Shown one piece after another: positions 45,049-54,260 of a stretch of DNA of 64,000 nt; the first letter of the stretch is position 1; every line of letters starts with the position of its first letter. Location of the stretch: positions 85,058-149,057 of the forward strand of contig JACRDG010000104.1 in NCBI GenBank assembly GCA_016218715.1, read 5' to 3'. This DNA comes from Desulfomonile tiedjei. Its GTDB lineage: Bacteria > Desulfobacterota > Desulfomonilia > Desulfomonilales > Desulfomonilaceae. The position numbers and the translations under genes are program-made. The notes under the pieces were generated by a model. The model was given only the letters and a program-made list of their open reading frames with translations, ran no database searches and was not told the DNA's origin.

Positions 45049-46209
45049 TCAGAAAGGAATCCGAGGTTCGAGCGTGTCGGGGAGGAATATGCGAATCGTG
45101 GTCCCGTCCCCGCGCCTTGAACGGACTTCGATTCGCCCCATATGTTCGTGGACGATCCGCTCGACGATGGCCAGCCCCATGCCCGAAGCATGAACCTGGG
45201 TGGAGAAGAACGGGTTGAAGACATAATCGAGGTCGGCTTCCTCGATGCCGACTCCGTGATCCGCCACTTCCATCACTGCCGCGTGATCCGCGAGATAGAG
45301 TACTATTTCAACGGACGAGCCCTCTTCGGAGAAGTTGATGGCGTTCGTCACGAGCCGCGAGACGGCCATCTTTATCAACACCGGATCGAAGAACACCTGC
45401 TGGCCTTCCGGAATACGGTCTTCCAGCCTTAACGAGATGTTTCTCTGTAATCCGAGGGGTTGCAGCTCGTTCACCACCCATTCCACCGCAGGCGGCAAAG
45501 CGAGGCGCTCCGGCCGGGCTTCAGGCAGATCGCAATATGCCTGCACCTCGTTGACGACCTGCTCGAGTTTCCGGGCGTCCTCAACGATGTTGCCCGCGTA
45601 CCGTCTCGTCTCCTCGGGATTTCTCAGGTCCCGGAGTATGCGGGCGGCGAACCCTCCGATGGTTACGGTCGGATTTCGTATCTCGTGCGCCACGCCCATC
45701 GCGAGCTTATGAAGGCTTACCAGCTTCTCCCGCGCTATCCGTTCCTTTTCGCCGATGAGTATCCTCTCTTCGCGTCTCAGGTTGAACACCTCGGTGATAT
45801 CTTTGAACAACGCCAGGAAACCGATGAATGTGGTTTCGTGCTCCCCAGTTACGAAAAGATAAGAAGTCGTAGCTGCCAGCCGTCGGGTGGAACCATCCGG
45901 ATGGCGATAGTCGACCTCCCGGTAGTTCCTGATACTCTTTTTCTCCAGCGCGTCGACGAAGACTTGCTTGAACGGAAGGTTGTCTCGTCCCAAGAAAATG
46001 ATCTGGCTCAGGTCCTTCTGCCTCAGATCCCCCGGTGCATATCCCAACATCTGCTCGGTTGCCTTGTTGGCATAGAGGATGTCGCCATACTCCCCCAGCA
46101 CGATAAGGCTGTCACTCATGCTGTCGAGAACATTCCCGATGATCATGGAGTCCAGGGGGCCAAACCAACCGAGCATGGGCTCGTCTTGGTCATAGGCGGA
46201 CGACTTCAT
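45049..46209 (-). CDS. PAS-domain sensor histidine kinase (cytosolic)
   Basis: A 386-residue kinase without membrane segments. A PAS domain covers about residues 25-140 (MSDSLIVLGEYGDILYANKATEQMLGY). The phosphoacceptor helix has H in MGVAHEIRNPTVTIGGFA. The ATPase domain shows the N box (RLVTNAINFSEEGSSVEI), G1 (DHGVGIEEADLDYVFNPFFS) and G2 (ASGMGLAIVERIV). No response regulator is adjacent, so it is an orphan kinase. The cytosolic PAS suggests sensing of redox or a small ligand. Confidence 0.92.
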   Translation of the reverse strand: MKSSAYDQDEPMLGWFGPLDSMIIGNVLDSMSDSLIVLGEYGDILYANKATEQMLGYAPGDLRQKDLSQIIFLGRDNLPFKQVFVDALEKKSIRNYREVDYRHPDGSTRRLAATTSYLFVTGEHETTFIGFLALFKDITEVFNLRREERILIGEKERIAREKLVSLHKLAMGVAHEIRNPTVTIGGFAARILRDLRNPEETRRYAGNIVEDARKLEQVVNEVQAYCDLPEARPERLALPPAVEWVVNELQPLGLQRNISLRLEDRIPEGQQVFFDPVLIKMAVSRLVTNAINFSEEGSSVEIVLYLADHAAVMEVADHGVGIEEADLDYVFNPFFSTQVHASGMGLAIVERIVHEHMGRIEVRSRRGDGTTIRIFLPDTLEPRIPF

Positions 46210-46375
46210 GGCCAGGTACCTCCGGCGAGAGGACTGCAGCCGACGTGGAATGGTTGACCGCTCAGCACTCGGATTCGCAAATGCTTTGCCACTCCCCTGT
46301 ACCTCTGGTTTTCCAGCGGCTCAATTCAGGCTCTCTGGTTGATCGACCTACGGAAACAGACACGAATCTGCTTCT

Positions 46376-47095
46376 TCACGGGCAGAAAAACCGCTCCGGG
46401 TTTTCAAGAAACTCTTTGTAGAACTTGTAATGATTCAAGGCCTTATACTGTGTCGGGCGAATCTCCGGGTTGTCAAAGCCCATGATCCCTGCCCCTGGAC
46501 AAGCCATAATGATTGGGGAATGGGTCGCGATTATGTACTGCTTGCGGCCTTGTTGCTGGAATCGCAGAAGATCCTTGACAAACTGGACCTGGCTCTCCGG
46601 AGACAGCGCGGCTTCTGGCTCGTCCAAGAGATAGAGGCCGTCGAGCTGAAAGCTGTAACTATTGAAGAAAGCCAGGAAAGATTCCCCATGAGACACGACG
46701 TTCAGCGACCGGCCCCCGAAGTACTGGTCGCGTCGGGGATCGTCCAGAGCTATATCATCCAGGGACGAGGCAAAGTTGAAAAAGGCTTCGGCCCTGAAAT
46801 GGAATCCGTACGGATGCTTTGGGTCAAAAGTGAGTGACAGATAGTTTGCAAGCTGAGTCTCGTAGGGGTTTTGATGGCTTCGATGAACTTTGGTCCCTCC
46901 CCAGGGAAGGAGGCCGCTCCTGCGAGCGATCGCTTCGAGCAGCGTGGATTTCCCCGAACCGTTTCGGCCTACGAAAAACGTTACCGCGGTGGATATGTCC
47001 AGGCGTCGTGTTCTGCGAAATCCGGGAATGTTAAAAGGATATGAATCAGTGTTCGGAAACCGCTCTGCATCGATCGCTATTGATTTCAGATACAT
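46376..47095 (-). CDS. AAA family ATPase (ABC-type, RecF/SMC-like)
   Basis: A 239-residue ATPase with Walker A GRNGSGKSTLLEAIA, the family's SHGESFLAFF signature-like segment, and Walker B GLYLLDEPEAALSP, then the H-loop IIATHSPIIMACP. This is the single-domain AAA ATPase type (often tagged predicted ATPase) with no attached nuclease. It lies 80 bp downstream of the DnaB-like gene on the same strand, so joint expression is plausible. Such ATPases also occur in defence and retron-like modules, but no partner effector is seen here. Confidence 0.85.
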   Translation of the reverse strand: MYLKSIAIDAERFPNTDSYPFNIPGFRRTRRLDISTAVTFFVGRNGSGKSTLLEAIARRSGLLPWGGTKVHRSHQNPYETQLANYLSLTFDPKHPYGFHFRAEAFFNFASSLDDIALDDPRRDQYFGGRSLNVVSHGESFLAFFNSYSFQLDGLYLLDEPEAALSPESQVQFVKDLLRFQQQGRKQYIIATHSPIIMACPGAGIMGFDNPEIRPTQYKALNHYKFYKEFLENPERFFCP

Positions 47096-47175
47096 CCCGT
47101 ACTCGTCCCTGCACCGGGTAGCGTTGCTCCGGCCGCGGTGAGAACTTGGAAATCTTCAGACTCGGACAGAAGACG

Positions 47176-48702
47176 CTACAGCTTGAACACACCCGTATCC
47201 AGGAGTGACGCGAACATGTCTTCAGCCTTCGCGAACCCCTTGAATTCTTTGGTGTATTCGTCCTCTGTCTTGAAGCCGACTTCCACGAACTTGTTGATAT
47301 TGATGAAGAAGGCGAACTGGACCGTCGGGCTCGACTCTCCGGCAGAGTCCCGGTTCTTGTCCACATGCACGTTGATGATGTCGATCTGCGGGAGATCCAC
47401 ACGTTGGCCCTCCTGATCCTTGAGACTGAGCCGCTCCTGAAGGTTCTTCGTTGCGATCCAGTCCTTGGAAAGCACCAGGGCAACGTCGAGGTCATATTCG
47501 AGATCGCCGCCGCCGACACAATTGTGCATGGTAGGTCTGGCATAGATGGTGGTCGAGAATTCGTCGTAAGACGGCGGTTTCTCGTCGAGCTTACATCCTT
47601 CCTTGTCCATCGAAGAAATGGCGATGACAGGGCACTGAAGCTCGAGGCTGAGGTCCGCGAGTTGCGCGGAGGCCTCGTTCACTTGCCCCCTTATATCCTC
47701 GTATTGCCTCTGAAGCGGAATCTTCTGGAGGTAATCGAAGAAGATAGCTATTTCACTGGTTCGGAACTCATGCATCACGTTGTATGCCTGGGCCTTGATG
47801 CGCTCGATGGTGTCTTGCCGACCCGCCTCGATGACAAACAGATTGCCGCTGTACGCGGCGGAGCGTTCAATGACCTTCTGGACGAGCGCGTGGCGCTGGC
47901 GTTCCGCCGGCGAGACCTCAGTGAGGAGCTTGACAGGGTTTATGTAGCACTCCCGGCCAAGCAGTCTCGAAGCAAGGGTACGCCTCGTCTGCTCCCAGGT
48001 GTAGAAGAGGACCGGGAATGGATTTCTCTCCGCGAGTCTTGCTGCGACATCGAGACAAAAAGTGGTCTTGCCGCGGCGCGGCGGACCGGCGATTCCGTAA
48101 TAGAACCCTTTTCTAATCCCAGAGAGGACGTGTTCCAATCTCTCGAAGGGCTTGATGGAAAACCCCAGCAGTTTCTCGTCCTTGGCCTTCGGCTGGTTGG
48201 TCAGTTCCCGAATCTCGTTGATGGCGTCTTTGATGGGTGTGATCCGCCTCTTGGTCCTCTGCTTTTGGAAATCGATGAGGGTTTGAATCACCTTCCCATT
48301 GAAGTCCACGAAATCCATGTCCTTCTGTTCGCCTCGGCGCTGGCAATAGGCGATCATGGATTGTGCGAGCCGCAACATCCCGTCTCGCAGACTCTGGTCC
48401 TTGAGAATGTCGACGTAGGCCATCAAGCGGTCAGCTTCCGGCGCACCGTCCAGCTTGAGTTCACCAAGGGATTGCGCAATTTCCGGAGTCAGCCACCCTT
48501 TTGCCTTGAGCGTGCTTTCGAGGGTTATCCAGTCGATCACCTGGCCGGGAGTTTGGGTCATTTCGTAAGCGGTCTTGAAGATCACCCGGTAGGGGGTCTC
48601 CCGGAACACATCCGCTCTGAAGCCGTCGTTCACTACCTTCGTGAGCAGATACCGGTCTTGCAGTACTGCTGCGAGGACTCTTGCTTCTATTTCTTTGGAC
48701 AT
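47176..48702 (-). CDS. DnaB-like helicase (RecA-fold)
   Basis: A 508-residue protein with a DnaB N-terminal domain (EARVLAAVLQDRYLLTKVV, then TPYRVIFKTAYEM and DWITLESTLKAKGWL) and a DnaB C-terminal motor. Walker A is GIAGPPRRGKTTFCLDVA; Walker B is AIFFDYLQKIPLQ; CPVIAISSMDKEG aligns with the H3 switch region. Compared with replicative DnaB the P-loop is unusual, motif H4 is altered (GGGDLEYDLDVALVLSKD), and rplI is not adjacent. It may be an accessory helicase from a mobile element. The protein seems intact. Confidence 0.8.
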   Translation of the reverse strand: MSKEIEARVLAAVLQDRYLLTKVVNDGFRADVFRETPYRVIFKTAYEMTQTPGQVIDWITLESTLKAKGWLTPEIAQSLGELKLDGAPEADRLMAYVDILKDQSLRDGMLRLAQSMIAYCQRRGEQKDMDFVDFNGKVIQTLIDFQKQRTKRRITPIKDAINEIRELTNQPKAKDEKLLGFSIKPFERLEHVLSGIRKGFYYGIAGPPRRGKTTFCLDVAARLAERNPFPVLFYTWEQTRRTLASRLLGRECYINPVKLLTEVSPAERQRHALVQKVIERSAAYSGNLFVIEAGRQDTIERIKAQAYNVMHEFRTSEIAIFFDYLQKIPLQRQYEDIRGQVNEASAQLADLSLELQCPVIAISSMDKEGCKLDEKPPSYDEFSTTIYARPTMHNCVGGGDLEYDLDVALVLSKDWIATKNLQERLSLKDQEGQRVDLPQIDIINVHVDKNRDSAGESSPTVQFAFFININKFVEVGFKTEDEYTKEFKGFAKAEDMFASLLDTGVFKL

Positions 48703-48999
48703 GGCTTGTCGTCCCAGAGGCTTCGACGAGTGTCAACGAGAGCTGGCTTGCGGTCCTTCCGCTTGCTCAGGTCTCATCGGCAAGTGGCTGAGGAGATGTT
48801 TGCCGCTCTGATGGCGCTGAGCCTCCTCGCACAGCGTGCATGAAGGGCGGTCCTACGCTAGAGGCCCACAAAACGAGTACCAGATATAGAGTACCATCCG
48901 GGAACCGATACTGTCAAGGAGCAGCACGCTTTATCAGCGATCCCTGCGGAGTTCGACGGCCCTCGCTCGGGACCGCCCGGCGTCGTACTGTCTGGCCGG
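48703..48999. other. Intergenic region between DnaB-like and DUF6125 genes
   Basis: 297 bp with no recognised gene, repeat or clear promoter. Confidence 0.4.
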
Positions 49000-49500
49000 C
49001 TATGAGACGGTAAACCTCCATTGACAGAATCTTTCCGGAGGATGGGGGTCGGGCGGGGCGTGGACGCATTCCACCCTGATTGAGGGATCCACTGTCCGGG
49101 CGAAACTGATGAACTCGCCCCGGTGCATCTCTTTGCAATTGTACTCGCCGAGATCACGCCTGAGACGGGCCGTCTGCGTTGGGCATTCGGGGACGCTGAT
49201 CAGTACTTCGCCGGGTTTCTCTTCGATTGTGTACCCGACGATTATGGCCCAGGGAAAACGCCTAAGCGCCTCGACAAAGCCCTTGAGACCCTTTTCTCGG
49301 ATATTGAATGTTTTCAGAATGTCCCGCGCGGCCAGTTCGGCGCAGCGGCTCCACACCCGCTCATTGAAATGGTTCGCCGAGTCGGTACCATGTTCTTCTT
49401 CCACGTAAATGTACCAGAAGGAGTCTACTACCCGATAGTGCCACAGGAGAAAATCGAGGTATTGTTTCAAGTCCTCGCGGTCCATGCCGTCGAAGTCCAT
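49000..49500 (-). CDS. DUF6125-family protein
   Basis: A 166-residue soluble protein. The start ([30 protein letters not shown] pattern) is the hallmark of DUF6125, a family found mostly in Desulfobacterota and clostridia with no known function. The middle has [21 protein letters not shown] and the end a cysteine-bearing strand ([17 protein letters not shown]). Two to three conserved cysteines could bind a metal. The ATG at 49500 is ten bases from GGAGG; the TTG at 49509 is too close to it. Confidence 0.8.
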   Translation of the reverse strand: MDFDGMDREDLKQYLDFLLWHYRVVDSFWYIYVEEEHGTDSANHFNERVWSRCAELAARDILKTFNIREKGLKGFVEALRRFPWAIIVGYTIEEKPGEVLISVPECPTQTARLRRDLGEYNCKEMHRGEFISFARTVDPSIRVECVHAPPDPHPPERFCQWRFTVS

Positions 49501-49535
49501 ACCGGCCAAACCTCCATTCCCAGATAGCTCGCCGC

Positions 49536-49564
49536 ATGATGAATGAATCGACCTCCGCTGTCAA
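49536..49564 (-). promoter_or_regulatory. Candidate promoter of the DUF6125 gene
   Basis: Minus-strand perfect TTGACA, 17 bases, then CATCAT (four of six), 36 bases before the ATG at 49500. Confidence 0.6.
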
Positions 49565-49591
49565 TCGAACGATTCCGTTCCGAACTTCGGG

Positions 49592-49620
49592 TTGTTTCAC
49601 CCCGCGAGATTTGGTATAGA
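49592..49620 (+). promoter_or_regulatory. Candidate promoter of the small exported protein gene
   Basis: TTGTTT and TATAGA with 17-base spacing, about 45 bases before the ATG at 49665, divergent from the DUF6125 promoter. Confidence 0.4.
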
Positions 49621-49664
49621 GGTCGTTCCAGGTGCAGACCTGTAGCGAAAGGAGTTCGACGGCC

Positions 49665-50027
49665 ATGAGTCGCTTGCTGTTGAGCTGTATAGCAATGTTG
49701 GTCTTGCTGGGGTTCTCCGTCGTGAGCGAGGCCCAGCAGATGTATCGCCTCCCCGACAGAAAGGCGTTGAAGCACGTCACAACGAAGCAGTCCACTCGTG
49801 TCGTCGACAGCAAGGGGGCCAAAGCCACAATGGACTACTACTCGGCTCCCAACGGACAGATTATCACGATCTATTCGCTTCACGGGCGGAATTTCGCGTT
49901 CAGCACGCATTCGAACAGTGACGTACAAGGGTCTTACCGTTTGTTCATGGACATGACCGGAGACGGGAATTTCCAGGAGACCAGAGGGGGAAACTGGCAG
50001 GTCCCCCCGTGGGTCCGTCCCTGGTGA
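49665..50027 (+). CDS. Small exported protein, unknown function
   Basis: A 120-residue protein with a clear signal peptide (MSRLLLSCIAMLVLLGFSVVSEA, cleavage near AQQ). The mature part (about 95 residues) has a mixed beta pattern (ATMDYYSAPNGQIITIYSLHG; NFAFSTHSNSDVQGSY) and DMTGDGNFQE, which looks like a single calcium-loop-type motif. AGGAG precedes the ATG. No family is recognised. Confidence 0.7.
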   Translation: MSRLLLSCIAMLVLLGFSVVSEAQQMYRLPDRKALKHVTTKQSTRVVDSKGAKATMDYYSAPNGQIITIYSLHGRNFAFSTHSNSDVQGSYRLFMDMTGDGNFQETRGGNWQVPPWVRPW

Positions 50028-50204
50028 GTCTGCCGTTCCTCGACCGCAGGACCGCGTGAAACGCGAGGCTGTCAGGAGGACGCGTGACCCTGCCACCTTG
50101 GTCCGTGTGACCATGCAGCGCCACGGGTCGCGGGTGAACCTGGGCGTCTGATAGAGCCGATCCAAGTTCTTCCATTCTTTTCCCCTTCCCATCGCGAGGA
50201 ATTC

Positions 50205-50561
50205 ATGCACGAAATGGGGATCGTCCAAAGCATGATGGAAATCATTGAGCAACAGGCCCGGCTCTATCGTGCCAAGCGCGTCGTGAAGGTCAGCCTGGAG
50301 TTCGGCGCTCTCACTGCGGTGATGCCTTCTGCCGTGGAGTTCGCGTTCACCATCCTCTCTCAGGGCGGGATCGCGGATGGCGCCGAGCTCGATATCAAGA
50401 TCATCCCCATCAAGGTCCACTGCATCGAGTGCGGTCGCGAGACCGTCCTGGAGGAGTACCAGCCCTATTGTCCCGTATGCTCAGCGGCAGCCCCCATGAT
50501 CGTTCAGGGACGAGACGAGATGCGGATCGCATCCCTGGAGATCGAAGACTCCGATGAGTAG
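50205..50561 (+). CDS. hypA: Hydrogenase nickel incorporation protein HypA
   Basis: A 118-residue HypA. The N-terminal MHEMGI with His2 binds nickel, and the zinc site is CIECG and CPVC. HypA with HypB loads nickel into [NiFe] hydrogenase. No other hyp or hydrogenase genes are in the window, so it must serve enzymes encoded elsewhere. GAGGAA precedes the ATG. Confidence 0.94.
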   Translation: MHEMGIVQSMMEIIEQQARLYRAKRVVKVSLEFGALTAVMPSAVEFAFTILSQGGIADGAELDIKIIPIKVHCIECGRETVLEEYQPYCPVCSAAAPMIVQGRDEMRIASLEIEDSDE

Positions 50562-50670
50562 GAGCGCTGCTGCGCCCCTTCACCGCGGCTGTTGACAAGA
50601 TCGCCCACGGCCCCATACTGGAAACGGACCAATGTGAAACCGTCAGTAGAAACCATGGGGGAGGCGCAGC

Positions 50671-51195
50671 ATGAAACTGAAAGGAAAGAAGGCGGCTGTT
50701 CTCGCCGAAGACCTGTATAACGAGTTCGAGCTGTGGATACCGTACTACCGCCTGACAGAGGAAGGGGTCCAGGTCGTGGTCGTAGGCTCCGGAACCGCGT
50801 CGGTGTACCACGGGAAGTATGGAATCCCCGTGCACGTAGACAAGAACGCCTCTGACGTGACCCCGGACGATCTGGACGCGATCGTAATCCCCGGAGGATA
50901 TGCCCCTGACAAAATGCGGATTCATTCGTCCATGGTCGGACTGGTACGGCGCATGGCCTCGCAGGGGAAGGTGGTGGCATCGATCTGCCACGGGGGGTGG
51001 ATGCTCTGCAGCGCGGATATCATCAGGGGCAAGCGCGTGACGTCCTATGTGGCCATAAAAGACGACATGATCAACGCTGGCGGTGTCTGGGAGGATTCCG
51101 AGCTTGTCAAAGACGGCACGCTCATCACCTCCCGCAAACCGGAAGACCTGCCGGCCTTTTGCCGAGCACTTGTCGCCGCGATGGAGGCGCAGTAG
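50671..51195 (+). CDS. DJ-1/PfpI-family protein
   Basis: A 174-residue protein with the nucleophile elbow Cys106-His107 in VASICHGGWML and the conserved Glu near residue 18 (LYNEFE). This is the PfpI/YhbO branch, described as a protease, glyoxalase or deglycase depending on the member. The following TSYVAIKDDMINAGGVWED is typical of the branch. It is 68 bp before pyrC. Confidence 0.9.
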   Translation: MKLKGKKAAVLAEDLYNEFELWIPYYRLTEEGVQVVVVGSGTASVYHGKYGIPVHVDKNASDVTPDDLDAIVIPGGYAPDKMRIHSSMVGLVRRMASQGKVVASICHGGWMLCSADIIRGKRVTSYVAIKDDMINAGGVWEDSELVKDGTLITSRKPEDLPAFCRALVAAMEAQ

Positions 51196-51263
51196 CCTCC
51201 AGCCGATCACGACTGTGTCAACCGGGGGCAACCTGCACCCGTTACCTGCAGCGCCGGGGGACC

Positions 51264-52565
51264 ATGAACGAAGCCATTCTCGAAGGACGAGTCGTTTTTC
51301 CCGATGGAGTTCGCCCGGCCGGCATTGTCATCGATTCCGCGCAAGGGTCGATCGTTTCGGTGGACGCGGCGGACGGTCCTGTTGCGGACATCCCCCTCAT
51401 ATTCCCGGGATTCATAGACATTCACGTGCATGCCCGGGAGTACGCCGAACCTTCGGATGCGGACCCGGCTGCCACCGAGAAGTGGGAGGCCACCCTCCGC
51501 AAAGAGACGTTTGTGACGGCGGGAAGAGCTGCTCTCAACGGCGGAGTGACCCTCTTCGCTGCGATGCCGAACGACCCTACACCACCCGATAACCCCCGCC
51601 AGTATGCCCGCAAGCTCGCCCTGTCTTCTTCGTCACCATGCCCGGTGGTCGTGTTTGCAGTAGTCACTCCTCGTTCGGAACCATGGGGAGATGTACCGTA
51701 CAAGGTGTATTTGGATGTTTCCGCGTCGCCGGTTTCGTTCACCGATTGGCAGGAGCTGGAAAACGCACTGAAGCGGTATCGGGGATGCCGTCTCTTCTTT
51801 CATGCGGAGGACCCGAAAATCCTCGCCAAGACGGGAGGCGCGTCACCAAGATGGAAAACGCGACCGCCCGAAGCCGAGATCGCTGCGGTCGAGAAAATCC
51901 TTGAACTGACCGCGAAATTGGGACTACATACTCACCTATGCCACCTTTCTACGGCACGGGCCGTCGAATTGATTCGAGAATACAACCGGGGGACGGCGGA
52001 AAAGGTTTCGTGCGAAGTCACGCCTCATCATCTCTTCTTCAGCGTCGACGATCGCGGGGTCCGTTCGGGTGTCACACGACAGGTACCAGCTGCCGCGTTG
52101 CTGGATTGCAACCCGCCCCTACGGTCTGAAGACGACCGGCGATACCTGGTCACCGCGTTGAAGGAAGGGTTCGTCGATGTCCTGGCGTCAGATCATGCCC
52201 CTCACACGTTGGCGGACAAGGAGGGCGGAGCGCCGGGCATGCCACACCTGGACACGCTGGGCGCCTTCGCAGGATGGCTCATGACCGCGTGCGATTTCCC
52301 GCCAGAACGGGTGGCGGAGATCTTCTCGCAGGGACCGGCAAGGATCTTTTCGCCGGACCTGGACCTAGTTCACGGGGTCGTGCAGGAGGGGGCCGCTGCG
52401 TCGTTTACGTTGCTTGATATCACTGATTCGACGCTGGTGGAGGGGAATGAGATTCGAGGACGAGGGCCTCTGCAGACGCGGTGTGGCTGGTCGCCGTTTG
52501 ACCGGATCCCGTTGCCGGCTCGCGTCACCGGGGTCATAGTGCGCGGCAAAACGGATTTCCGGTGA
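51264..52565 (+). CDS. pyrC: Dihydroorotase
   Basis: A 433-residue amidohydrolase with the metal-binding HVHAR (FIDIHVHAREYAEPS), THLCHLST with two histidines, and the catalytic SDHAPHT. A lysine in PYKVYLDVS could be the carboxylated bridging ligand. Length and ends fit class I dihydroorotase more than allantoinase, and pyrB and pyrI follow, so pyrimidine synthesis is likely. The ATG at 51264 lies behind a GGGGG ribosome-binding site; the open frame upstream belongs to the PfpI gene's shadow. Confidence 0.9.
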   Translation: MNEAILEGRVVFPDGVRPAGIVIDSAQGSIVSVDAADGPVADIPLIFPGFIDIHVHAREYAEPSDADPAATEKWEATLRKETFVTAGRAALNGGVTLFAAMPNDPTPPDNPRQYARKLALSSSSPCPVVVFAVVTPRSEPWGDVPYKVYLDVSASPVSFTDWQELENALKRYRGCRLFFHAEDPKILAKTGGASPRWKTRPPEAEIAAVEKILELTAKLGLHTHLCHLSTARAVELIREYNRGTAEKVSCEVTPHHLFFSVDDRGVRSGVTRQVPAAALLDCNPPLRSEDDRRYLVTALKEGFVDVLASDHAPHTLADKEGGAPGMPHLDTLGAFAGWLMTACDFPPERVAEIFSQGPARIFSPDLDLVHGVVQEGAAASFTLLDITDSTLVEGNEIRGRGPLQTRCGWSPFDRIPLPARVTGVIVRGKTDFR

Positions 52566-52598
52566 GCCGGTGGGGACTGCTTTCCAGGGTGGTGGAAC

Positions 52599-53540
52599 AT
52601 GGATTTCAAGGGTAAGGACATCATCTCTATAAACGATCTGACGCGTGAGGAGATCGACGCGATCCTCCACACCGTGGAAAGTGTCCGCAAGCATCCAGAC
52701 AAGAGGCGTCTGTGCAAGGACAGGGTCAGCGCCATGCTCTTCTTTGAGCCGTCCACGCGTACGCGAACCTCTTTTGAGGTAGCCATGCGCAATTTGGGTG
52801 GACAAGTCAGCGGATTCTACGATGCCAGGATCACGTCCGCGGTCAAAGAGGAATCTCTCTGGGACACCGTGAAGATACACGACGGGTACGGATTCGACGT
52901 GATGGTGATCCGCCATCCGCTCAAAGGCGCGGCGCGGCTCGCCGCTGAAGCATCCACCATACCGGTGATCAACGCGGGGGATGGCCCCAATCAGCATCCC
53001 ACGCAGACACTCCTCGATCTCTATTCCATCCTCGAGACCCAGGGGCGACTCGACGGATTAACCGTGGCCATGGTGGGAGACCTCGCATACGGCCGAACGG
53101 TTCATTCGCTGACCGAGGCGCTGCTCAAGTACAATAACTGTAACCTGATGTTCATTTCACCACGGGATCTGGCCATGCCCGGTCACCTCATCGACAAGTG
53201 CAGGAAAGAGGGGCCGCAACGAGGCAACACCTTTGAAGAAGGCCGTCGAATTGAGGATTACATCGCCGGCGTGGACGTCCTGTACCTGACCCGGATCCAG
53301 AAGGAGCGCCTCGAGGCCAGGACGGCTCTGGCAGAGAAGTTCAGGAGCATCTATCGCCTCGAAGCCGGCATGCTCAAGGACGCCAAGCCGAACATGAAAG
53401 TGATGCACCCGCTGCCGCGCGTGGACGAAATCGCTCCGGACGTCGATCACTCACCTCACGCCTACTACTTCCAACAGGCGAGAAACGGCCTCTTCGTGCG
53501 AGAGACTCTCCTTGCCCTCATCCTGGGAGCGGTACGATGA
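52599..53540 (+). CDS. pyrB: Aspartate carbamoyltransferase, catalytic subunit
   Basis: A 313-residue PyrB joining carbamoyl phosphate to aspartate. It carries the carbamoyl-phosphate motif FFEPSTRTRTSFE, then NAGDGPNQHPTQTLLDLYSI, VAMVGDLAYGRTVHSL and the aspartate-binding HPLPRVDEI. It resembles the class B (E. coli-like) enzyme that pairs with PyrI, which overlaps it by 4 bp (ATGA). Confidence 0.96.
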   Translation: MDFKGKDIISINDLTREEIDAILHTVESVRKHPDKRRLCKDRVSAMLFFEPSTRTRTSFEVAMRNLGGQVSGFYDARITSAVKEESLWDTVKIHDGYGFDVMVIRHPLKGAARLAAEASTIPVINAGDGPNQHPTQTLLDLYSILETQGRLDGLTVAMVGDLAYGRTVHSLTEALLKYNNCNLMFISPRDLAMPGHLIDKCRKEGPQRGNTFEEGRRIEDYIAGVDVLYLTRIQKERLEARTALAEKFRSIYRLEAGMLKDAKPNMKVMHPLPRVDEIAPDVDHSPHAYYFQQARNGLFVRETLLALILGAVR

Positions 53541-54013
53541 TAGACAGACGGGTAACCATCGCCAAGATCCAGCAGGGGATCGTCATCGACCACATCCCCG
53601 CGGGCAAAGCCAATCTCATCGCGCAGGTCCTCGGATTGAACGCCATGGCCCGGGAAACCGGGGATATCATTGCCATCGGCGTCAACTTCGATTCCCCGAG
53701 CATGCAGAAGAAGGACATCATCAAAGTCGAAAACCTGCTCTTCACCCGGGATATGCTCAACGTCGTTTCTCTGATCGCGCCGAACGCGACCATTGCCCGC
53801 ATCAATAACGGCGAGGTCATCGAAAAACACAAGGTGGAGATACCCGCATCCGTGGGCGACATCGTCACCTGCCCGGACCGTTTCTGTATCACCAATCACG
53901 AGGAGGTACCGGGAAAATTCATCGTGGTGGAACGAGACCCCGTCACCCTCAGGTGCCACTACTGCGAAACGGAATTCTTCGGACCTCTGATCAGATACAA
54001 AGAGAAGACGTGA
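53537..54013 (+). CDS. pyrI: Aspartate carbamoyltransferase, regulatory subunit
   Basis: A 158-residue PyrI: N-terminal nucleotide-binding fold (IQQGIVIDHIPAGKANLIAQVL) and C-terminal zinc domain with four cysteines (CPDRFCITN, then RCHYCE). It binds CTP and ATP to control PyrB. The zinc domain is needed to contact the catalytic trimer. PyrI is common in enterobacteria and archaea and less so in this lineage. Confidence 0.95.
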   Translation: MIDRRVTIAKIQQGIVIDHIPAGKANLIAQVLGLNAMARETGDIIAIGVNFDSPSMQKKDIIKVENLLFTRDMLNVVSLIAPNATIARINNGEVIEKHKVEIPASVGDIVTCPDRFCITNHEEVPGKFIVVERDPVTLRCHYCETEFFGPLIRYKEKT

Positions 54014-54081
54014 CGGGAAATAGAGTTTCTTGAGGGGGGGTGGGGATTGTGCGCCAACGCAAGCCCGGGCGCTCACTCCGT

Positions 54082-54154
54082 CCGTCGTCCCGGCGAAGGC
54101 CGGGATCCAGAAGGCATTGAAAAGACTGGATTCCGGCCTGCGCCGGAATGACGG
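54082..54154. repeat. REP-type double palindrome (CCGTCGTCCCGGC / GCCGGAATGACGG)
   Basis: Two imperfect palindromes in inverted order: CCGGC-GAAG-GCCGG with flanks, and TTCCGGC-CTGC-GCCGGAA, about 25 bp apart; the outer ends (CCGTC and GACGG) are also inverted. This sequence type is widely dispersed in proteobacteria. It lies between the convergent pyrI and groEL genes. Confidence 0.75.
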
Positions 54155-54196
54155 AAAACGGGGCTACGCTGCCAGAATTTGGCGCCTATGGAGGTT

Positions 54197-54234
54197 TTGG
54201 GGTGAACTTCTTTGCACAAAGTAGTTCACCCCAA
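54197..54234. terminator. 38-bp near-perfect palindrome between pyrI and groEL
   Basis: TTGGGGTGAACT and AGTTCACCCCAA form 12-bp outer arms; inside them CTTTG-CA-CAAAG continues the stem with a single T-T mismatch on each side. It can fold on either strand and lies between convergent genes, so a bidirectional terminator is the simplest reading. There is no U-run on either side. Confidence 0.6.
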
Positions 54235-54260
54235 GGTTACTCAGTGGATTGCGACTTGGT

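Noticed and set aside
47365..48843. A 492-codon plus-strand frame
   Set aside because: Antisense of the DnaB-like gene, with no domain or ribosome-binding support. Long antisense frames also occur opposite gatA, hemA and pckG for the same reason.
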